Positions 43,811 through 53,454 of a stretch of DNA of 64,000 nt are shown here, piece by piece. The translations under genes were made by a program, and so were the position numbers. Under the pieces are notes generated by a model. That model had not been told where the DNA came from and ran no database searches. It was given only the letters and a program-made list of their open reading frames with translations. The stretch comes from Streptomyces sp. NBC_01351 (GTDB lineage Bacteria > Actinomycetota > Actinomycetes > Streptomycetales > Streptomycetaceae). Every line of letters starts with the position of its first letter. Position 1 is the first letter of the stretch. Location of the stretch: positions 5,833,501 to 5,897,500 of the forward strand of contig NZ_CP108356.1 in the NCBI RefSeq assembly GCF_036237315.1. The letters are read 5' to 3'.

Positions 43811-44887
43811 GTGCGCGCAGCACTGCAGAGCGAGATCGGCCAGGACAAGCTCGAAGTCGTCGACGACATGGAGGCCGTGGGCCTCGGTCCCGGCAAGGTG
43901 AAGATCCGGGTCAAGGCCACCGGCCTGTGCCACTCGGACCTCTCCGCGATGAGCGGCATCCTGCCGCAGCCCGCCCCCTTCATCCCGGGCCACGAGGGCT
44001 CCGGGGTGATCGCAGACGTCGGCGACGGGGTCACCAGCCACAAGATCGGCGACCGCGTCCTCGTCTGCTGGCTGCCGCCGTGCGGCCACTGCCCGTCCTG
44101 CAAGCGCGGCCAGGGCCACCTGTGCCTCGCCAGCCTGGTCAACGCGGGCACCCCCAACTTCAAGCGCGCCGGCGGCGACATCTTCGGCTTCGCCGCCACC
44201 GGCACCTTCGCCGAGGAGCTCGTCGTCGACGCCGCGTGCGCCGTGCCGATCCCCGACGACGTGCCCTTCGACATCGCCGCCCTCATCGGCTGCGGAGTCA
44301 CCACCGGCCTGGGCGCGGCCATCAACACCGCCAAGGTGGAAGCCGGTTCCTCGGTCGCCGTCATCGGCTGCGGCGGCGTCGGCATATCCGTCATCCAGGG
44401 TGCCAAGGTCCAGGGCGCGGCGCAGATCATCGCCGTCGACCCGGTGGAGTCGCGGCGCGAGGCGGCCCTGAAGTTCGGGGCGACGGAGGCGGTCTCGCCC
44501 GACGCCTTCGACGACGCCAAGAACCGCATCACCGCCGGCGAGGGCTTCGACTACGTCTTCGAGGTCGTCGGCAAGTCCGCCACCGCGCAGACCGCCTACA
44601 AGATGACCCGGCGCGGCGGCAGCGTCGTCATCGTCGGCGCGGGCGCGCTGGACGACAACTTCCAGATCGACATGTTCTCGCTCTTCTTCGACGAGAAGAA
44701 GATCCTGCCGTCGATGTACGGCGGCGGGGACGTGCTCCGCTCCTACGAGCGCACGATCGCCCTGTGGCGGGCCGGCCGGGTGGACCTGGCGAGCCTGATC
44801 ACCCACCGGGTGCAGCTCGCGGAGATCAACGACGCGCTGGACCAGATGCGTACGGGCGTGGCCCTGCGCACCTGCATCGAACTCTGA
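43811..44887 (+). CDS. Zn-dependent MDR alcohol dehydrogenase
   Basis: 358 residues. Catalytic zinc ligands lie in GLCHSDLS and PGHEGSG, the structural zinc cysteines in CGHCPSCKRGQGHLC, and the Rossmann region is VAVIGCGGVGISVIQGAKVQG. The sequence is close to mycothiol-dependent or long-chain alcohol dehydrogenases of actinobacteria. A likely task is to oxidise a hydroxylated steroid side chain. GTG start with AAGGAG seven bases upstream; the preceding stop is about 40 bases away. Cofactor NAD(H) is suggested by the acidic residue after the second strand (IIAVDPVESR). Confidence 0.92.
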   Translation: MRAALQSEIGQDKLEVVDDMEAVGLGPGKVKIRVKATGLCHSDLSAMSGILPQPAPFIPGHEGSGVIADVGDGVTSHKIGDRVLVCWLPPCGHCPSCKRGQGHLCLASLVNAGTPNFKRAGGDIFGFAATGTFAEELVVDAACAVPIPDDVPFDIAALIGCGVTTGLGAAINTAKVEAGSSVAVIGCGGVGISVIQGAKVQGAAQIIAVDPVESRREAALKFGATEAVSPDAFDDAKNRITAGEGFDYVFEVVGKSATAQTAYKMTRRGGSVVIVGAGALDDNFQIDMFSLFFDEKKILPSMYGGGDVLRSYERTIALWRAGRVDLASLITHRVQLAEINDALDQMRTGVALRTCIEL

Positions 44888-44922
44888 CGCTCCGCCGACC
44901 AGCTCTGAGAGGAACCGTACGG

Positions 44923-45864
44923 ATGTCACTGCCACTTGAGGGACTCTCCGCCATCGTCACGGGCGCGGGCCGCGGGCTCGGCCGGGCCGAGGCGGTCGAG
45001 CTCGCGCGGCTCGGCGCGAGCGTGGTCGTCAACGACTTCGGGCAGCCGGGTCGCGACGGCTCCGGGGAGGCCTCGGCCGCCCCGGCGGAGGAGGTGGCCG
45101 AGGAGATCCGCGCGGCGGGCGGCCAGGCGGTGGCGCACCTGGGCGACGTGGCCGACTTCGACCAGGCGCGCGAGCTCGTCGAGCTGGCGGTGAGCACCTT
45201 CGGGAAGCTCGACATCCTCGTCAACAACGCGGGCATCCTGCGCGACCGGATGGTCTTCTCGATGTCGGAGGAGGAGTGGGATTCGGTGATCCGGGTCCAC
45301 CTCAAGGGCCACTTCAACACCACCCACTTCGCCTCCGTGCACTGGCGCGAGCGCTCGAAGGCGGCCGGCGGACCGGTCTACGGCCGGATCGTCAACACCT
45401 CCTCCGAGGCCTTCCTCGGCGGCTCGGCCGGCCAGCCGAACTACGCGGCGGCCAAGGGCGGCATCGTGGGCCTGACCACGTCCACCGCCCTGGCCCTCGC
45501 GAAGTACGGGGTGACGGCCAACGCCATCTGCCCGCGCGCCCGTACCCGGATGACCGAGGACGTCTTCGCCGGCTTCCAGGTCCCGGAGGAGGGCAAGCTC
45601 GACGCCCTCGCCCCCGAGCACGTCTCCCCGCTCGTCGGCTACCTGGCCTCACCGGCCTCGGCGAAGGCCAACGGCCAGCTGTTCGTCGTGCACGGCGGGA
45701 TCGTGGTCGTGATGGAACGCCCCAAGGTGGCGGCCAAGTTCGACACCTCGAAGGAGGCCTTCTCCTTCGAGGAACTGGACGAGCTGCTCACCCCGCACTA
45801 CGAAGCCCGCCCGGCGAACGAGACCTTCGCCGCCGCGGAGGTCCTGGGCCTCAAGCACGGCTAG
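44923..45864 (+). CDS. Short-chain dehydrogenase/reductase (Hsd4A- or Rv3548c-like)
   Basis: 313 residues. TGAGRGLGRAEAVELARLGASVVVNDFG (cofactor loop and Asp for NAD), NNAGILRDRMVFSMSEEEWDSVIRVHLKGHF, and the catalytic NTSSEAFLGGSAGQPNYAAAKGGIVGLT with Ser, Tyr and Lys. Long 3-hydroxyacyl-CoA dehydrogenase-type SDRs of this length are encoded by the KstR regulon in mycobacteria. It probably oxidises the beta-hydroxy steroid-CoA made by the preceding hydratase, feeding a thiolase. ATG with GAGAGG upstream. Last gene of the operon. Confidence 0.9.
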   Translation: MSLPLEGLSAIVTGAGRGLGRAEAVELARLGASVVVNDFGQPGRDGSGEASAAPAEEVAEEIRAAGGQAVAHLGDVADFDQARELVELAVSTFGKLDILVNNAGILRDRMVFSMSEEEWDSVIRVHLKGHFNTTHFASVHWRERSKAAGGPVYGRIVNTSSEAFLGGSAGQPNYAAAKGGIVGLTTSTALALAKYGVTANAICPRARTRMTEDVFAGFQVPEEGKLDALAPEHVSPLVGYLASPASAKANGQLFVVHGGIVVVMERPKVAAKFDTSKEAFSFEELDELLTPHYEARPANETFAAAEVLGLKHG

Positions 45865-45954
45865 CCGTCTCTTTCGGATACCCGCGCGCCCGGCCCCGGC
45901 CGGGCCGCACTCACACCGGCCCCGCCCCGGAAGGCGTGCCCCGACGGGCGCCGG

Positions 45955-47040
45955 TCAGCGGGTCGGGACCCCCAGGGCCTGCTGCAGCGGGACCGGCCGG
46001 GGTGCGGCCGCCGCGGGCGGGTCCAGGCGGATCGGTGGGGGAGGGGCCGGCGGGAGGGACATCCCGAGGATTCCGCACGGGGCCTCCGGGGTCGCGTACG
46101 GGAGGTGCAGGCGGCCCTCGGGGGTCCACAGGCCCGTGCCGCCGAGCCAGCCCGCCGGGGAGCCGAGCCGGAAGACGTGCCGGTCGGCGGGGCGCCACAG
46201 GGCGAGCCCGGCCTCGCCCACCCGCAGCGCGACCCCGCAGGTCTCCGGCATCAGGGCCTGGCCCGGCTGCACCGCGAACGGGGTCGTCTCCTCCTCCAGC
46301 CGCAGGCACTCCGGGAAGCGCACCGGACGGGTGCTGCCCAGCACCCCCCACCCGAGGCGCGGTTCGCCGGGGGCGTCGGAGCGGATCAGGAGCAGCCCGC
46401 TGTCCGCGTCGGCGAGCAGCAGCCGGTCCTCGCTGGCCTCGGCGATCTGCAGCAGCGGGGAGACCTCGCCGCCCCGCCCCAGGTCCACCGCGACGGCCTT
46501 GACGGCACCGGCGCCGCCCTCCGGCTCCCGGTCCAGGGCGAGCATCCGGCCCGCTCGGTCCAGCCAGACCCCGCCGGAACACCGGCCGGGGATCCTGGCC
46601 ACCTCACCGAAGGCGCCGCCCGCCACCTGCCACACCGTCGTCCCGGCATCGCCGACGGCCAGGGCGAAGGCGCCGAGCCCGTCCGGGCACGGCGGGAGCA
46701 ACCGGACCCGTAGCCCTTCCTCCGCCTCCACCGAGCCGAGCTGGAGCTCCCCGGTCCGGGGCCCGGCCGCCGCGCCCGTCGGGTACAGCAGGGCGAAGGC
46801 GTGCCGCTCCGCGACCCGACGGTGGATCAGCACCCGCCCGTCGGCCAGCGCGAGCACCTCGCTGTCGGCCTCCTCGGGCTGCGCGAGCGGCAGCGGCACC
46901 GCGTACGCCTCGGCCCCGGCCAGGGTCCAGCGCTCCGCGTACAGCGCCTCGCCGTCCCCGGCGAGCCGGGCGGCGTACGACCCGTCCGCGGCGATCGTGA
47001 ACGGGGCCGTGGTCGTCACATCGATGGCACAGACAGTCAT
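45955..47040 (-). CDS. Hypothetical beta-propeller-like protein
   Basis: 361 residues, no signal or membrane helix. Repeating segments of about 45 residues with WxLAG and LADGRVLIHR, VWLDRAGRMLALDRE and LLLADADSGLLLIRSD suggest a six- or seven-bladed propeller. Function unknown. It is adjacent to the kinase at 47200 on the same strand; the gap of 159 bases leaves room for its own promoter. The ATG at 47040 is used, since the longer frame adds 24 residues with Cys/Gly/Ser composition of doubtful value. Confidence 0.78.
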   Translation of the reverse strand: MTVCAIDVTTTAPFTIAADGSYAARLAGDGEALYAERWTLAGAEAYAVPLPLAQPEEADSEVLALADGRVLIHRRVAERHAFALLYPTGAAAGPRTGELQLGSVEAEEGLRVRLLPPCPDGLGAFALAVGDAGTTVWQVAGGAFGEVARIPGRCSGGVWLDRAGRMLALDREPEGGAGAVKAVAVDLGRGGEVSPLLQIAEASEDRLLLADADSGLLLIRSDAPGEPRLGWGVLGSTRPVRFPECLRLEEETTPFAVQPGQALMPETCGVALRVGEAGLALWRPADRHVFRLGSPAGWLGGTGLWTPEGRLHLPYATPEAPCGILGMSLPPAPPPPIRLDPPAAAAPRPVPLQQALGVPTR

Positions 47041-47199
47041 CCGTGCGTCACCTCCGGCGAGGACGCTAGTTTTCGCACTTCCTGCCGAACAACACCCCCA
47101 ACTCCGCTTCACACATACGGGTGTCCGGCCGGCGATTCACCTGTGGTGGAGGAGGCGGTTGTGCTGTGCGGCATCGGGGCGTCCGGGGTGACCCGATGC

Positions 47200-49629
47200 T
47201 CAAGTGACGGAGACCCCCGCCGGGGACGGCTCTGGCTCGGGATGTGCACCGAGTCCGAGCCGTTCCCGCACGGCCAGGCTCAGCGCGTGCTTCGCACCCA
47301 GTGCGCGCGTCGCGTCCGGGAGCAGCTCGCGCCACCACCGGCGGGCCGAAGCCTCCCCGTGGACCGCCGCGATCCCCGCCGCGTACGCGAACCGCCCGCG
47401 CAGGGCCAGCGGGTCGTCCGGCCCGAAGAGGTCCAGCCGTGCCCGCACCGCCCCGTCCAGCAGCGGCAGCGCCTGCGCCGCCAGGCCCTGCTCGGCGAGG
47501 GCCAGGGCGTGCCGCAGCCGGGCGTCCACCACCAGCTCGTCCTCCCGGCCCCGTACGCGCTCCAGCTCCGGGGCGATCTCCTCCCACATGTGCAGTCCCC
47601 GCACCGGATCCAGCGCGGTGGTCGCCCGCGCGAGCAAGTACCCGCCGCGCAGCAGCAGCTCGGCGGCCTCCGCGCCCTGCGGCGCGTCCAGCGGCCCGGC
47701 CCCCGCCGCCAGTTCCGGCAGCAGTTCCGTCAGCAGGGCCACCGCCTCCGCGGGATCGCCCGCGCCCTCGGTGTGCTCGGCCAGCCGCAGCCGGGCCAGC
47801 AGGGTCACCGGATGCCCTTCGCCCAGCTCCTCGGCGCAGTCCCGGATCAGCACCCGCCACGCGGGCAGCGACTCCCGGGGGGTGCCGGCCTGCGCGATCC
47901 AGTCGGCGATCACGGTGCGGGCGGCGTACGCGTCCTCGCTGCGGGCGTCGAGCAGGTTCAGCAGGTTCGGTACGAGGACCCGCAGTCGGCCCGCCGCCTC
48001 CGGGTCCCCCGACAGGCGGTGGATGGCCCGGGCCAGCTCGCGGCGGGCGTCCGCGCCGAGCTCGCCGACCGTGCGCTGCTCGGCGTCGAGCAGCGGGATC
48101 AGGGTGCGCCACAGCTGGACCGCCCGGATGTACTCCCCGGCGCCGGCCAGCTGGGCGACGTGCTGGTAGCGGGTGTGCAGGGTCAGGCTGTCGGTCTCGC
48201 CGAGCACCCGGCGCAGGTCGCCGGTGATGTCGGCGTACAGCTCGGCGGCCTCGGCGACCGCTCCGGCCCCGGCCAGGTACCAGGGCAGCAGGCAGCGCGC
48301 GTACAGGGTGCGCCGGTCGTCGGGGCCGTACAGCTCGGCCATGAGCGGGACGAGCTCGCCGAGCAGGGTGGCCGCCTCGGCGACGAGCCCGTCGCGGGCG
48401 TAGGCGCAGGCTAGGTCGAAGCCGATCTCGACGGTGAGCGGGTCGTCCGGGCCGAGGAGCCGGATGGTCTCCGTGATCAGGTCGGCCAGCAGCAGCCGGG
48501 CGATGCCCGCGTCGTCCTCGCCGCGCGCCTCGGCACCCCGCTCGCGCAGCCCGGCCCGGATGCGCGCCGCGAACTCCTCGGCCGGGTCGGGGTCGGCGAA
48601 CTCGCCCTCCAGGACCTCGTTCTCGTCCTCGTCCCCGCCGGCCACGTCGTCCACGCCGTCCGGGTCCCGCGGGGGAGCGGCCGCCGCGTCGGGCCGCGTC
48701 GGTTCGTACTCCCGCTGCCGCGGGAAGGCGAAGGGGGGCGGGTCGGCGGCGGGCCGGTGCGCCGCCGCCGCGAACTCCGCGGCCAGCCCCCGCAGCCGGT
48801 CCACCACCGCCCCGGCGTCCGCCGGCCGGTCCGCGGGATCCTTGGCCAGCAGCTCCATGACGAGCCGGTCCAGCCCCGGCGGCACCCCCGGGTGCAGCTC
48901 GCCGGGCGGCGGCGGGGTCTCGTGCACCTGCTGGTACATGACCTGGAGCAGCCCGCGCTCGGCGGTGAAGGGCGGTCGCCCGGTGAGCATCGTGTACAGC
49001 AGGCAGCCCAGCGCGTAGAGGTCCGTACGCCCGTCGACCGGTCCGGCGTTGCACTGCTCGGGCGCCATGTAGGCGGGGGTGCCGACCATCCGGGCACCGG
49101 TCAGCCGGGTGTGGTGGGTGTCGTTGTCCTCCAGGAAACGGGCGATGCCGAAGTCGAGGAGCTTCACCAGCCCGCCGTAGGTGATCATCACGTTGCCGGG
49201 CTTGAGGTCGCGGTGCACGACCCCCGCCTCCGGCCCGTGCGCCGACTCCAGGGCCAGGGCGATCTGCTCCGCCCAGGACAGGGCCTGCGGTACGGACGGC
49301 AGCGCGCGGGTCAGCTCCTCGGCGAGCGAGCGCCCGCGGACCAGCTCCATCACGATGTAGACGAGCGGTACGTCGTCCTGCTCGATGCTGTTGTAGTCGT
49401 ACACGGCGACGATGTGCGGGTGCGCGAGCCGCCCCGCGGCCGTGGCCTCCCGTCCGAGCCGGGACACCAGCTCGGGCACCAGCGCCGGATCAGCCTCCTC
49501 ACGGATCAGCTTGACGGCCACCTTGCGGCGGATCCGCCGGTCGATGCCCTCCCAGACCTCGCCCATGCCGCCCACGTCGAGGCGCCGGACCAGTTCATAG
49601 CGGGCATCCAATAAATCCCCGGCGTGCAT
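47200..49629 (-). CDS. Ser/Thr protein kinase with C-terminal TPR-like domain
   Basis: 809 residues. Kinase domain at about 5-270 with LDVGGMGEVWEG, VAVKLIR, HRDLKPGN and DFGIARF; the usual activation-loop TRLTGARMVGTPAYMAPEQ follows. There is no membrane helix. Residues about 330-790 are helical, with repeats like ATLLGELVPLMAELYGPDDRRTLYARCLLPWYLAGAG and TDSLTLHTRYQHVAQLAGAGEYIRAVQLW that match TPR sequences, as found in regulators of the AfsR or NB-ARC type. It may be a soluble scaffold kinase. ATG at 49629 with the family start MHAGDLLDARYEL. Confidence 0.9.
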   Translation of the reverse strand: MHAGDLLDARYELVRRLDVGGMGEVWEGIDRRIRRKVAVKLIREEADPALVPELVSRLGREATAAGRLAHPHIVAVYDYNSIEQDDVPLVYIVMELVRGRSLAEELTRALPSVPQALSWAEQIALALESAHGPEAGVVHRDLKPGNVMITYGGLVKLLDFGIARFLEDNDTHHTRLTGARMVGTPAYMAPEQCNAGPVDGRTDLYALGCLLYTMLTGRPPFTAERGLLQVMYQQVHETPPPPGELHPGVPPGLDRLVMELLAKDPADRPADAGAVVDRLRGLAAEFAAAAHRPAADPPPFAFPRQREYEPTRPDAAAAPPRDPDGVDDVAGGDEDENEVLEGEFADPDPAEEFAARIRAGLRERGAEARGEDDAGIARLLLADLITETIRLLGPDDPLTVEIGFDLACAYARDGLVAEAATLLGELVPLMAELYGPDDRRTLYARCLLPWYLAGAGAVAEAAELYADITGDLRRVLGETDSLTLHTRYQHVAQLAGAGEYIRAVQLWRTLIPLLDAEQRTVGELGADARRELARAIHRLSGDPEAAGRLRVLVPNLLNLLDARSEDAYAARTVIADWIAQAGTPRESLPAWRVLIRDCAEELGEGHPVTLLARLRLAEHTEGAGDPAEAVALLTELLPELAAGAGPLDAPQGAEAAELLLRGGYLLARATTALDPVRGLHMWEEIAPELERVRGREDELVVDARLRHALALAEQGLAAQALPLLDGAVRARLDLFGPDDPLALRGRFAYAAGIAAVHGEASARRWWRELLPDATRALGAKHALSLAVRERLGLGAHPEPEPSPAGVSVT

Positions 49630-49840
49630 GGATCCCCCGAACCCCTGTCCGATCTGCTGGTGCAGACAGTATCGGGATCGGCCCGGGCAGGAGGCGGGTC
49701 CCGGCAACCGCCGGTAACCTCCCCCTTTGCCCGGGAGGCGGTGCGGCAGGCGGTGCGGCAGGCGGTCCGGCCGGTGGTGCGGGCAGCGGTGACAGGCCGG
49801 TCCTGACCAGGATGGTCGCCCCGGACGGTAGCCTTGGCCC

Positions 49841-50698
49841 GTGCCCCGTCTCTCTGAAGTCATCGCCGCGCTGGACGCTCTCTGGCCCCCCTCGCGGGCC
49901 GAGCAGTGGGATGCCGTCGGCACCGTCTGCGGCGACCCCGATGCCGAGGTCTCCCGGGTGCTGTTCGCCGTGGACCCCGTACAGGAGATCGTCGACGAGG
50001 CGGTCAAGCTGGGCGCCGACCTGGTCGTCACCCACCACCCCCTCTACCTGCGCGGCACCACCACCGTCGAAGCCGGCACCTTCAAGGGCCGCGTCGTGCA
50101 CACGCTGATCAAGAACGACATCGCGCTGCACGTGGCCCACACCAACGCCGACACCGCCGACCCCGGAGTCTCCGACGCCCTCGCCGGCGCCCTCGACCTG
50201 CGGATCACCGGCCCCCTCGTGCCCGACCCGACCGACCCCACCGGCCGCCGCGGCCTGGGCCGGCTCTGCGAACTGGACCACCCCGAGACCCTGCGCGAGT
50301 TCGCCGCGCGCGCCGCCGCCTGGCTGCCGCCGACCGCGCAGGGCATCCGCGTGGCGGGCGACCCGGACATGCTCATCCGTACCGTCGCGGTCAGCGGCGG
50401 CTCCGGCGACAGCCTCTTCGCGCAGGTCCGCGCCGCCGGCGTGGACGCGTACCTCACCGCCGACCTGCGCCACCACCCGGTGTCCGAGGCCCGCGAGCAG
50501 AGCCCGATCGCCCTCGTCGACGCCGCGCACTGGGCCACCGAGTGGCCCTGGTGCGAGCAGGCCGCCGCGCAACTCGACGCGATCTCCGAGCGCCACGGCT
50601 GGGGCCTGCGTACCCACGTCTCGCGCACGGTCACCGACCCCTGGACGGTGCACGCGCCGTCCGTCACCTCACCTTCTATCTCTGGAGCCCCCAACTGA
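49841..50698 (+). CDS. Nif3-like dinuclear metal center protein
   Basis: 285 residues. VLFAVDPVQEIVDEAVKLGADLVVTHHPLYLRG holds the paired histidines of the metal site, and HVAHTNADTADPGVSDALAGAL and DAYLTADLRHHPVSEA with LVDAAHWATEW complete the family pattern. Members form hexamers with two metals, function still unclear (GTP cyclohydrolase I type 2 in some genomes). GTG start. It is the first of three overlapping genes conserved in Streptomyces. Confidence 0.92.
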   Translation: MPRLSEVIAALDALWPPSRAEQWDAVGTVCGDPDAEVSRVLFAVDPVQEIVDEAVKLGADLVVTHHPLYLRGTTTVEAGTFKGRVVHTLIKNDIALHVAHTNADTADPGVSDALAGALDLRITGPLVPDPTDPTGRRGLGRLCELDHPETLREFAARAAAWLPPTAQGIRVAGDPDMLIRTVAVSGGSGDSLFAQVRAAGVDAYLTADLRHHPVSEAREQSPIALVDAAHWATEWPWCEQAAAQLDAISERHGWGLRTHVSRTVTDPWTVHAPSVTSPSISGAPN

Positions 50699-51438
50699 AC
50701 GCCGAGCCCGCCGACCAGATCCGACTCCTCGACGTCCAGGCCCTGGACGTCCGGCTGTCTCAGCTCGCCCACAAGCACAAGTCGCTGCCGGAGCACGCCG
50801 AGGTCGACTCGCTGACCAAGGACCTCAGCCAGCAGCGCGACCTGCTCGTCGCCGCGCAGACGCAGGCCAGCGACGCGGCCCGTGAGCAGACCAAGGCGGA
50901 GCAGGACGTGGACCAGGTGCGCCAGCGCGCCGCCCGCGACCAGGCGCGACTGGACTCCGGCGTGGGCGTCTCGGCCCGGGACCTGGCGAACCTGCAGAGC
51001 GAGGTCGTCTCCCTCGCCAAGCGGCAGGCCGACCTGGAGGACGTGGTCCTTGAGGTCATGGAGCGCCTGGAGGCCGCGCAGGAGCGCGTCACCGAGCTGA
51101 CGGAGCGGGTCTCCGCGCTGGAGGCCAAGCTGACGGACGCCACCGCGCGCCGTGACGCCGCCACCGGTGAGCTCGACGCCGAGGGCGCCAAGGTCATCAA
51201 GGACCGCGAGGTCATCGTCGGCTCCATGCCGGCCGACCTGATGGCCCTGTACGAGAAGATCCGCGTCAAGCAGGGCGGGGTCGGCGCCGCGCGCCTGTAC
51301 CAGCGCCGCTGCGAGGGCTGCCGGCTGGAGCTCGACATGGCCGAGGTCAACGAGATCAAGGCCGCCGCCCGTGACCAGATCGTCCGTCACGAGAACTGCG
51401 GCCGCATCCTGGTCCGTACGGCGGACTCGGGCATCTGA
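50695..51438 (+). CDS. C4-type zinc ribbon protein with coiled coil
   Basis: 247 residues. The long coiled coil (DSLTKDLSQQRDLLVAAQTQASDAAREQ, LEDVVLEVMERLEAAQERVTELTERVSALEAKL) is followed by the ribbon RRCEGCRLELDMAEVNEIKAAARDQIVRHENCGRIL, in which a His replaces one expected Cys. Members are scaffold or RNA-associated proteins. No ATG or GTG fits; the frame begins at CTG 50695, with GGAG eight bases upstream and overlapping the Nif3 stop (CTGA), giving LNAEPADQIRLLDVQ, the usual N-terminus in relatives. Confidence 0.88.
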   Translation: MNAEPADQIRLLDVQALDVRLSQLAHKHKSLPEHAEVDSLTKDLSQQRDLLVAAQTQASDAAREQTKAEQDVDQVRQRAARDQARLDSGVGVSARDLANLQSEVVSLAKRQADLEDVVLEVMERLEAAQERVTELTERVSALEAKLTDATARRDAATGELDAEGAKVIKDREVIVGSMPADLMALYEKIRVKQGGVGAARLYQRRCEGCRLELDMAEVNEIKAAARDQIVRHENCGRILVRTADSGI

Positions 51439-52928
51439 TGTCGCCGATGTCGCCGATGCCGCGGTTTGTCGTGGAGGCGGACGGGGGCTCCCGGGGCAAC
51501 CCGGGGCCTGCCGGCTACGGCTCGGTCGTCCTGGACCCGGCGACGGGGGAGACGCTGGCGGAGCGCGCCGAGTTCATCGGCGTCGCGACGAACAACGTGG
51601 CGGAGTACAAGGGGCTGATCGCCGGCCTCAAGGCGGCGCGCGAGCTGGCGCCGGACGCTCGGGTCCTCGTCCGCATGGACTCCAAGCTCGTCGTCGAGCA
51701 GATGTCGGGCCGCTGGAAGATCAAGCACCCCGACATGAAGCCGCTCGCGGCGGAGGCCGCGCGGATCCTGCCCGCCTCCCAGGTGACCTACGAGTGGATC
51801 CCGCGCGAGGAGAACAAGCACGCGGACCGGCTCGCCAACGAGGCGATGGACGCGGGCAAGCGCGGCAAGCAGTGGGAGCCGTCGGCCTCCACCGCCGCCC
51901 TCGACCACTCGGCGGCCCGTTCCCTGTCGACCCCACCCCCGTCCGGCCCGCCCGGCGACGCGGCGGCGGGAGCCGCGGCGGTCCGCGCGGCCCTTGCCTC
52001 CGGCGGGGGTACGAGTAGTGGTGCGGGCGCCCTCGGCTCCGGCGGCGCCACGCGCACCCGTGCCGCGGCGACCGCACCCGCACGCGGCGGCTCCGCCGAA
52101 CCGGCGGGCGCCGACACGCTGTTCGGCGGAGCCGGGCCCGGGCCCGGGCACGCCACAGGCGGCGTCGGCACGCCTCCGGCCGGCACGGCCCAGGCCGCCT
52201 CCGGCGCGACCGCGGGCGGCACGGGCGGGACCGGCGGGGACGGTGCCCGCGGCACCGCCACCGGCACCGCCGGTTCCACCGGAACGGGCTGGGGCCCCGA
52301 CATGGGGGCGCCCGCGACCTTCGTACTGCTGCGGCACGGTGAGACCGCGCTCACCCCGCAGAAGCGGTTCTCCGGGAGCGGGGGTACCGACCCCGAGCTG
52401 TCACCCGCCGGGAGGCGACAGGCGGCGGCCGTCGCCGAGGCCCTCGCCGCCCGCGGCACCGTGCAGGGCATCATCTGCTCTCCGCTGCGCCGCTGCCGCG
52501 AGACCGCGCAGGCGGTCGCCGACCGGCTCGGCCTCGACGTCACCGTCGAAGACGGCCTGCGCGAGGTGGACTTCGGGGCCTGGGAGGGCCTGACGTTCGC
52601 CGAGGTGCAGGAGCGCTTCCCGGAGGACCTCCAGGCCTGGCTGGACTCCCCGAAGGCCGCCCCCACCGGCGGCGGCGAGAGCTTCATGGCGGCCACCCGC
52701 CGGATATCCGCCACCCGGGACCGGCTGCTCGCCGCCCACGCGGGCCGTACGGTGCTGCTGGTCACGCACGTGACCCCGGTCAAGATCCTGGTCCGCCTGG
52801 CCCTGGGCGCCCCGCCGGAGGCCCTGTTCCGCATGGAACTCTCCGCGGCCTCCCTCTCGGCGGTGGCCTACTACGCCGACGGCAACGCCTCGGTCCGGCT
52901 GCTGAACGACACCTCGCACCTGCGGTAG
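51438..52928 (+). CDS. Bifunctional RNase H / acid phosphatase (RNase HI + histidine phosphatase)
   Basis: 496 residues. N-terminal RNase HI: FVVEADGGSRGNPGPAGYGS (Asp), TNNVAEYKGLIAGLKAA (Glu), VLVRMDSKLVVEQMSGRWK (Asp), the three catalytic acids; it degrades RNA in RNA/DNA hybrids. A Gly/Pro/Ala-rich linker of roughly 140 residues leads to a histidine phosphatase domain: LLRHGETALTPQKRFSGSG (active His), CSPLRRCRETAQ, VTHVTPVKIL. This fusion is known in actinobacteria (Rv2228c), where the second half acts on alpha-ribazole phosphate in cobalamin synthesis. ATG overlaps the zinc-ribbon stop (TGATG). Confidence 0.93.
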   Translation: MSPMSPMPRFVVEADGGSRGNPGPAGYGSVVLDPATGETLAERAEFIGVATNNVAEYKGLIAGLKAARELAPDARVLVRMDSKLVVEQMSGRWKIKHPDMKPLAAEAARILPASQVTYEWIPREENKHADRLANEAMDAGKRGKQWEPSASTAALDHSAARSLSTPPPSGPPGDAAAGAAAVRAALASGGGTSSGAGALGSGGATRTRAAATAPARGGSAEPAGADTLFGGAGPGPGHATGGVGTPPAGTAQAASGATAGGTGGTGGDGARGTATGTAGSTGTGWGPDMGAPATFVLLRHGETALTPQKRFSGSGGTDPELSPAGRRQAAAVAEALAARGTVQGIICSPLRRCRETAQAVADRLGLDVTVEDGLREVDFGAWEGLTFAEVQERFPEDLQAWLDSPKAAPTGGGESFMAATRRISATRDRLLAAHAGRTVLLVTHVTPVKILVRLALGAPPEALFRMELSAASLSAVAYYADGNASVRLLNDTSHLR

Positions 52929-53007
52929 CCGCTGCCCGCGCCGAAAGGCCCCCGCCCCCGTCACCGGTGTTCCGGAGGCGGGGGCGACGGCGTTCACCGT
53001 GCCGGCA

Positions 53008-53355
53008 TCAGGGTGCGGACTTGAGATGGCCGAGGGCCTCCACGGACCGGCCCAGGGCGCGCGCCATGTTGCGGGCGTCGGCCTGGGCGGACCGGACCTT
53101 GTCGCTCGCCTCCCGCGCGTACTGGCCGGGGAGCCTTCGCTCTCCGTCCGCGGTGGCCCAGTCGTCGTCGCTCCGGTCGATCTGCCGTGCCAGGTGGCCC
53201 AGCGCGTCTTCGAGGTGGCGTGCGAGGTCGAGCAGGCTCCCGGTCAGGGAAGCGATGTCGGCGGGGTTCGCGTGAGCGTCGCGGGAGGCGGATGTCGCTT
53301 CGGCGAGGTCACGTATGAGCGCGGCGGCGGCGGCCGCGGCGGGGTGATCGGTCAT
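53008..53355 (-). CDS. Hypothetical small helical protein
   Basis: 115 residues, Ala/Arg/Asp-rich, all-helical prediction by eye (AALIRDLAEATSASRDAHANPADIASLTGSLLDLARHLEDALGHLARQIDRS). No motif or family is recognised. It lies just outside the left att repeat of the rnpB element, so it is probably part of the original chromosomal context. ATG start with a weak GAGG upstream. Confidence 0.72.
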   Translation of the reverse strand: MTDHPAAAAAAALIRDLAEATSASRDAHANPADIASLTGSLLDLARHLEDALGHLARQIDRSDDDWATADGERRLPGQYAREASDKVRSAQADARNMARALGRSVEALGHLKSAP

Positions 53356-53423
53356 GAGTGCGAGCGTGCCTCATGACGCGCCCCCGCGAGGGGTGTTCGC
53401 GGTACCTCGAACGGAGTGGGACG

Positions 53424-53454
53424 GGCAGACGAGCCGGCCTGTACGCCGGGTTCT
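53424..53454. repeat. Left attachment-site repeat (copy of rnpB 3' end)
   Basis: Thirty-one bases, identical to 56878-56908, beginning GGCAGACGAGCCGGCC and ending CGGGTTCT. It has no rnpB core attached, so it marks the far end of the inserted element. Confidence 0.85.

Noticed and set aside
53008..53355. Small gene next to the rnpB element as an excisionase
   Set aside because: It lies outside the left repeat and shows no DNA-binding motif.
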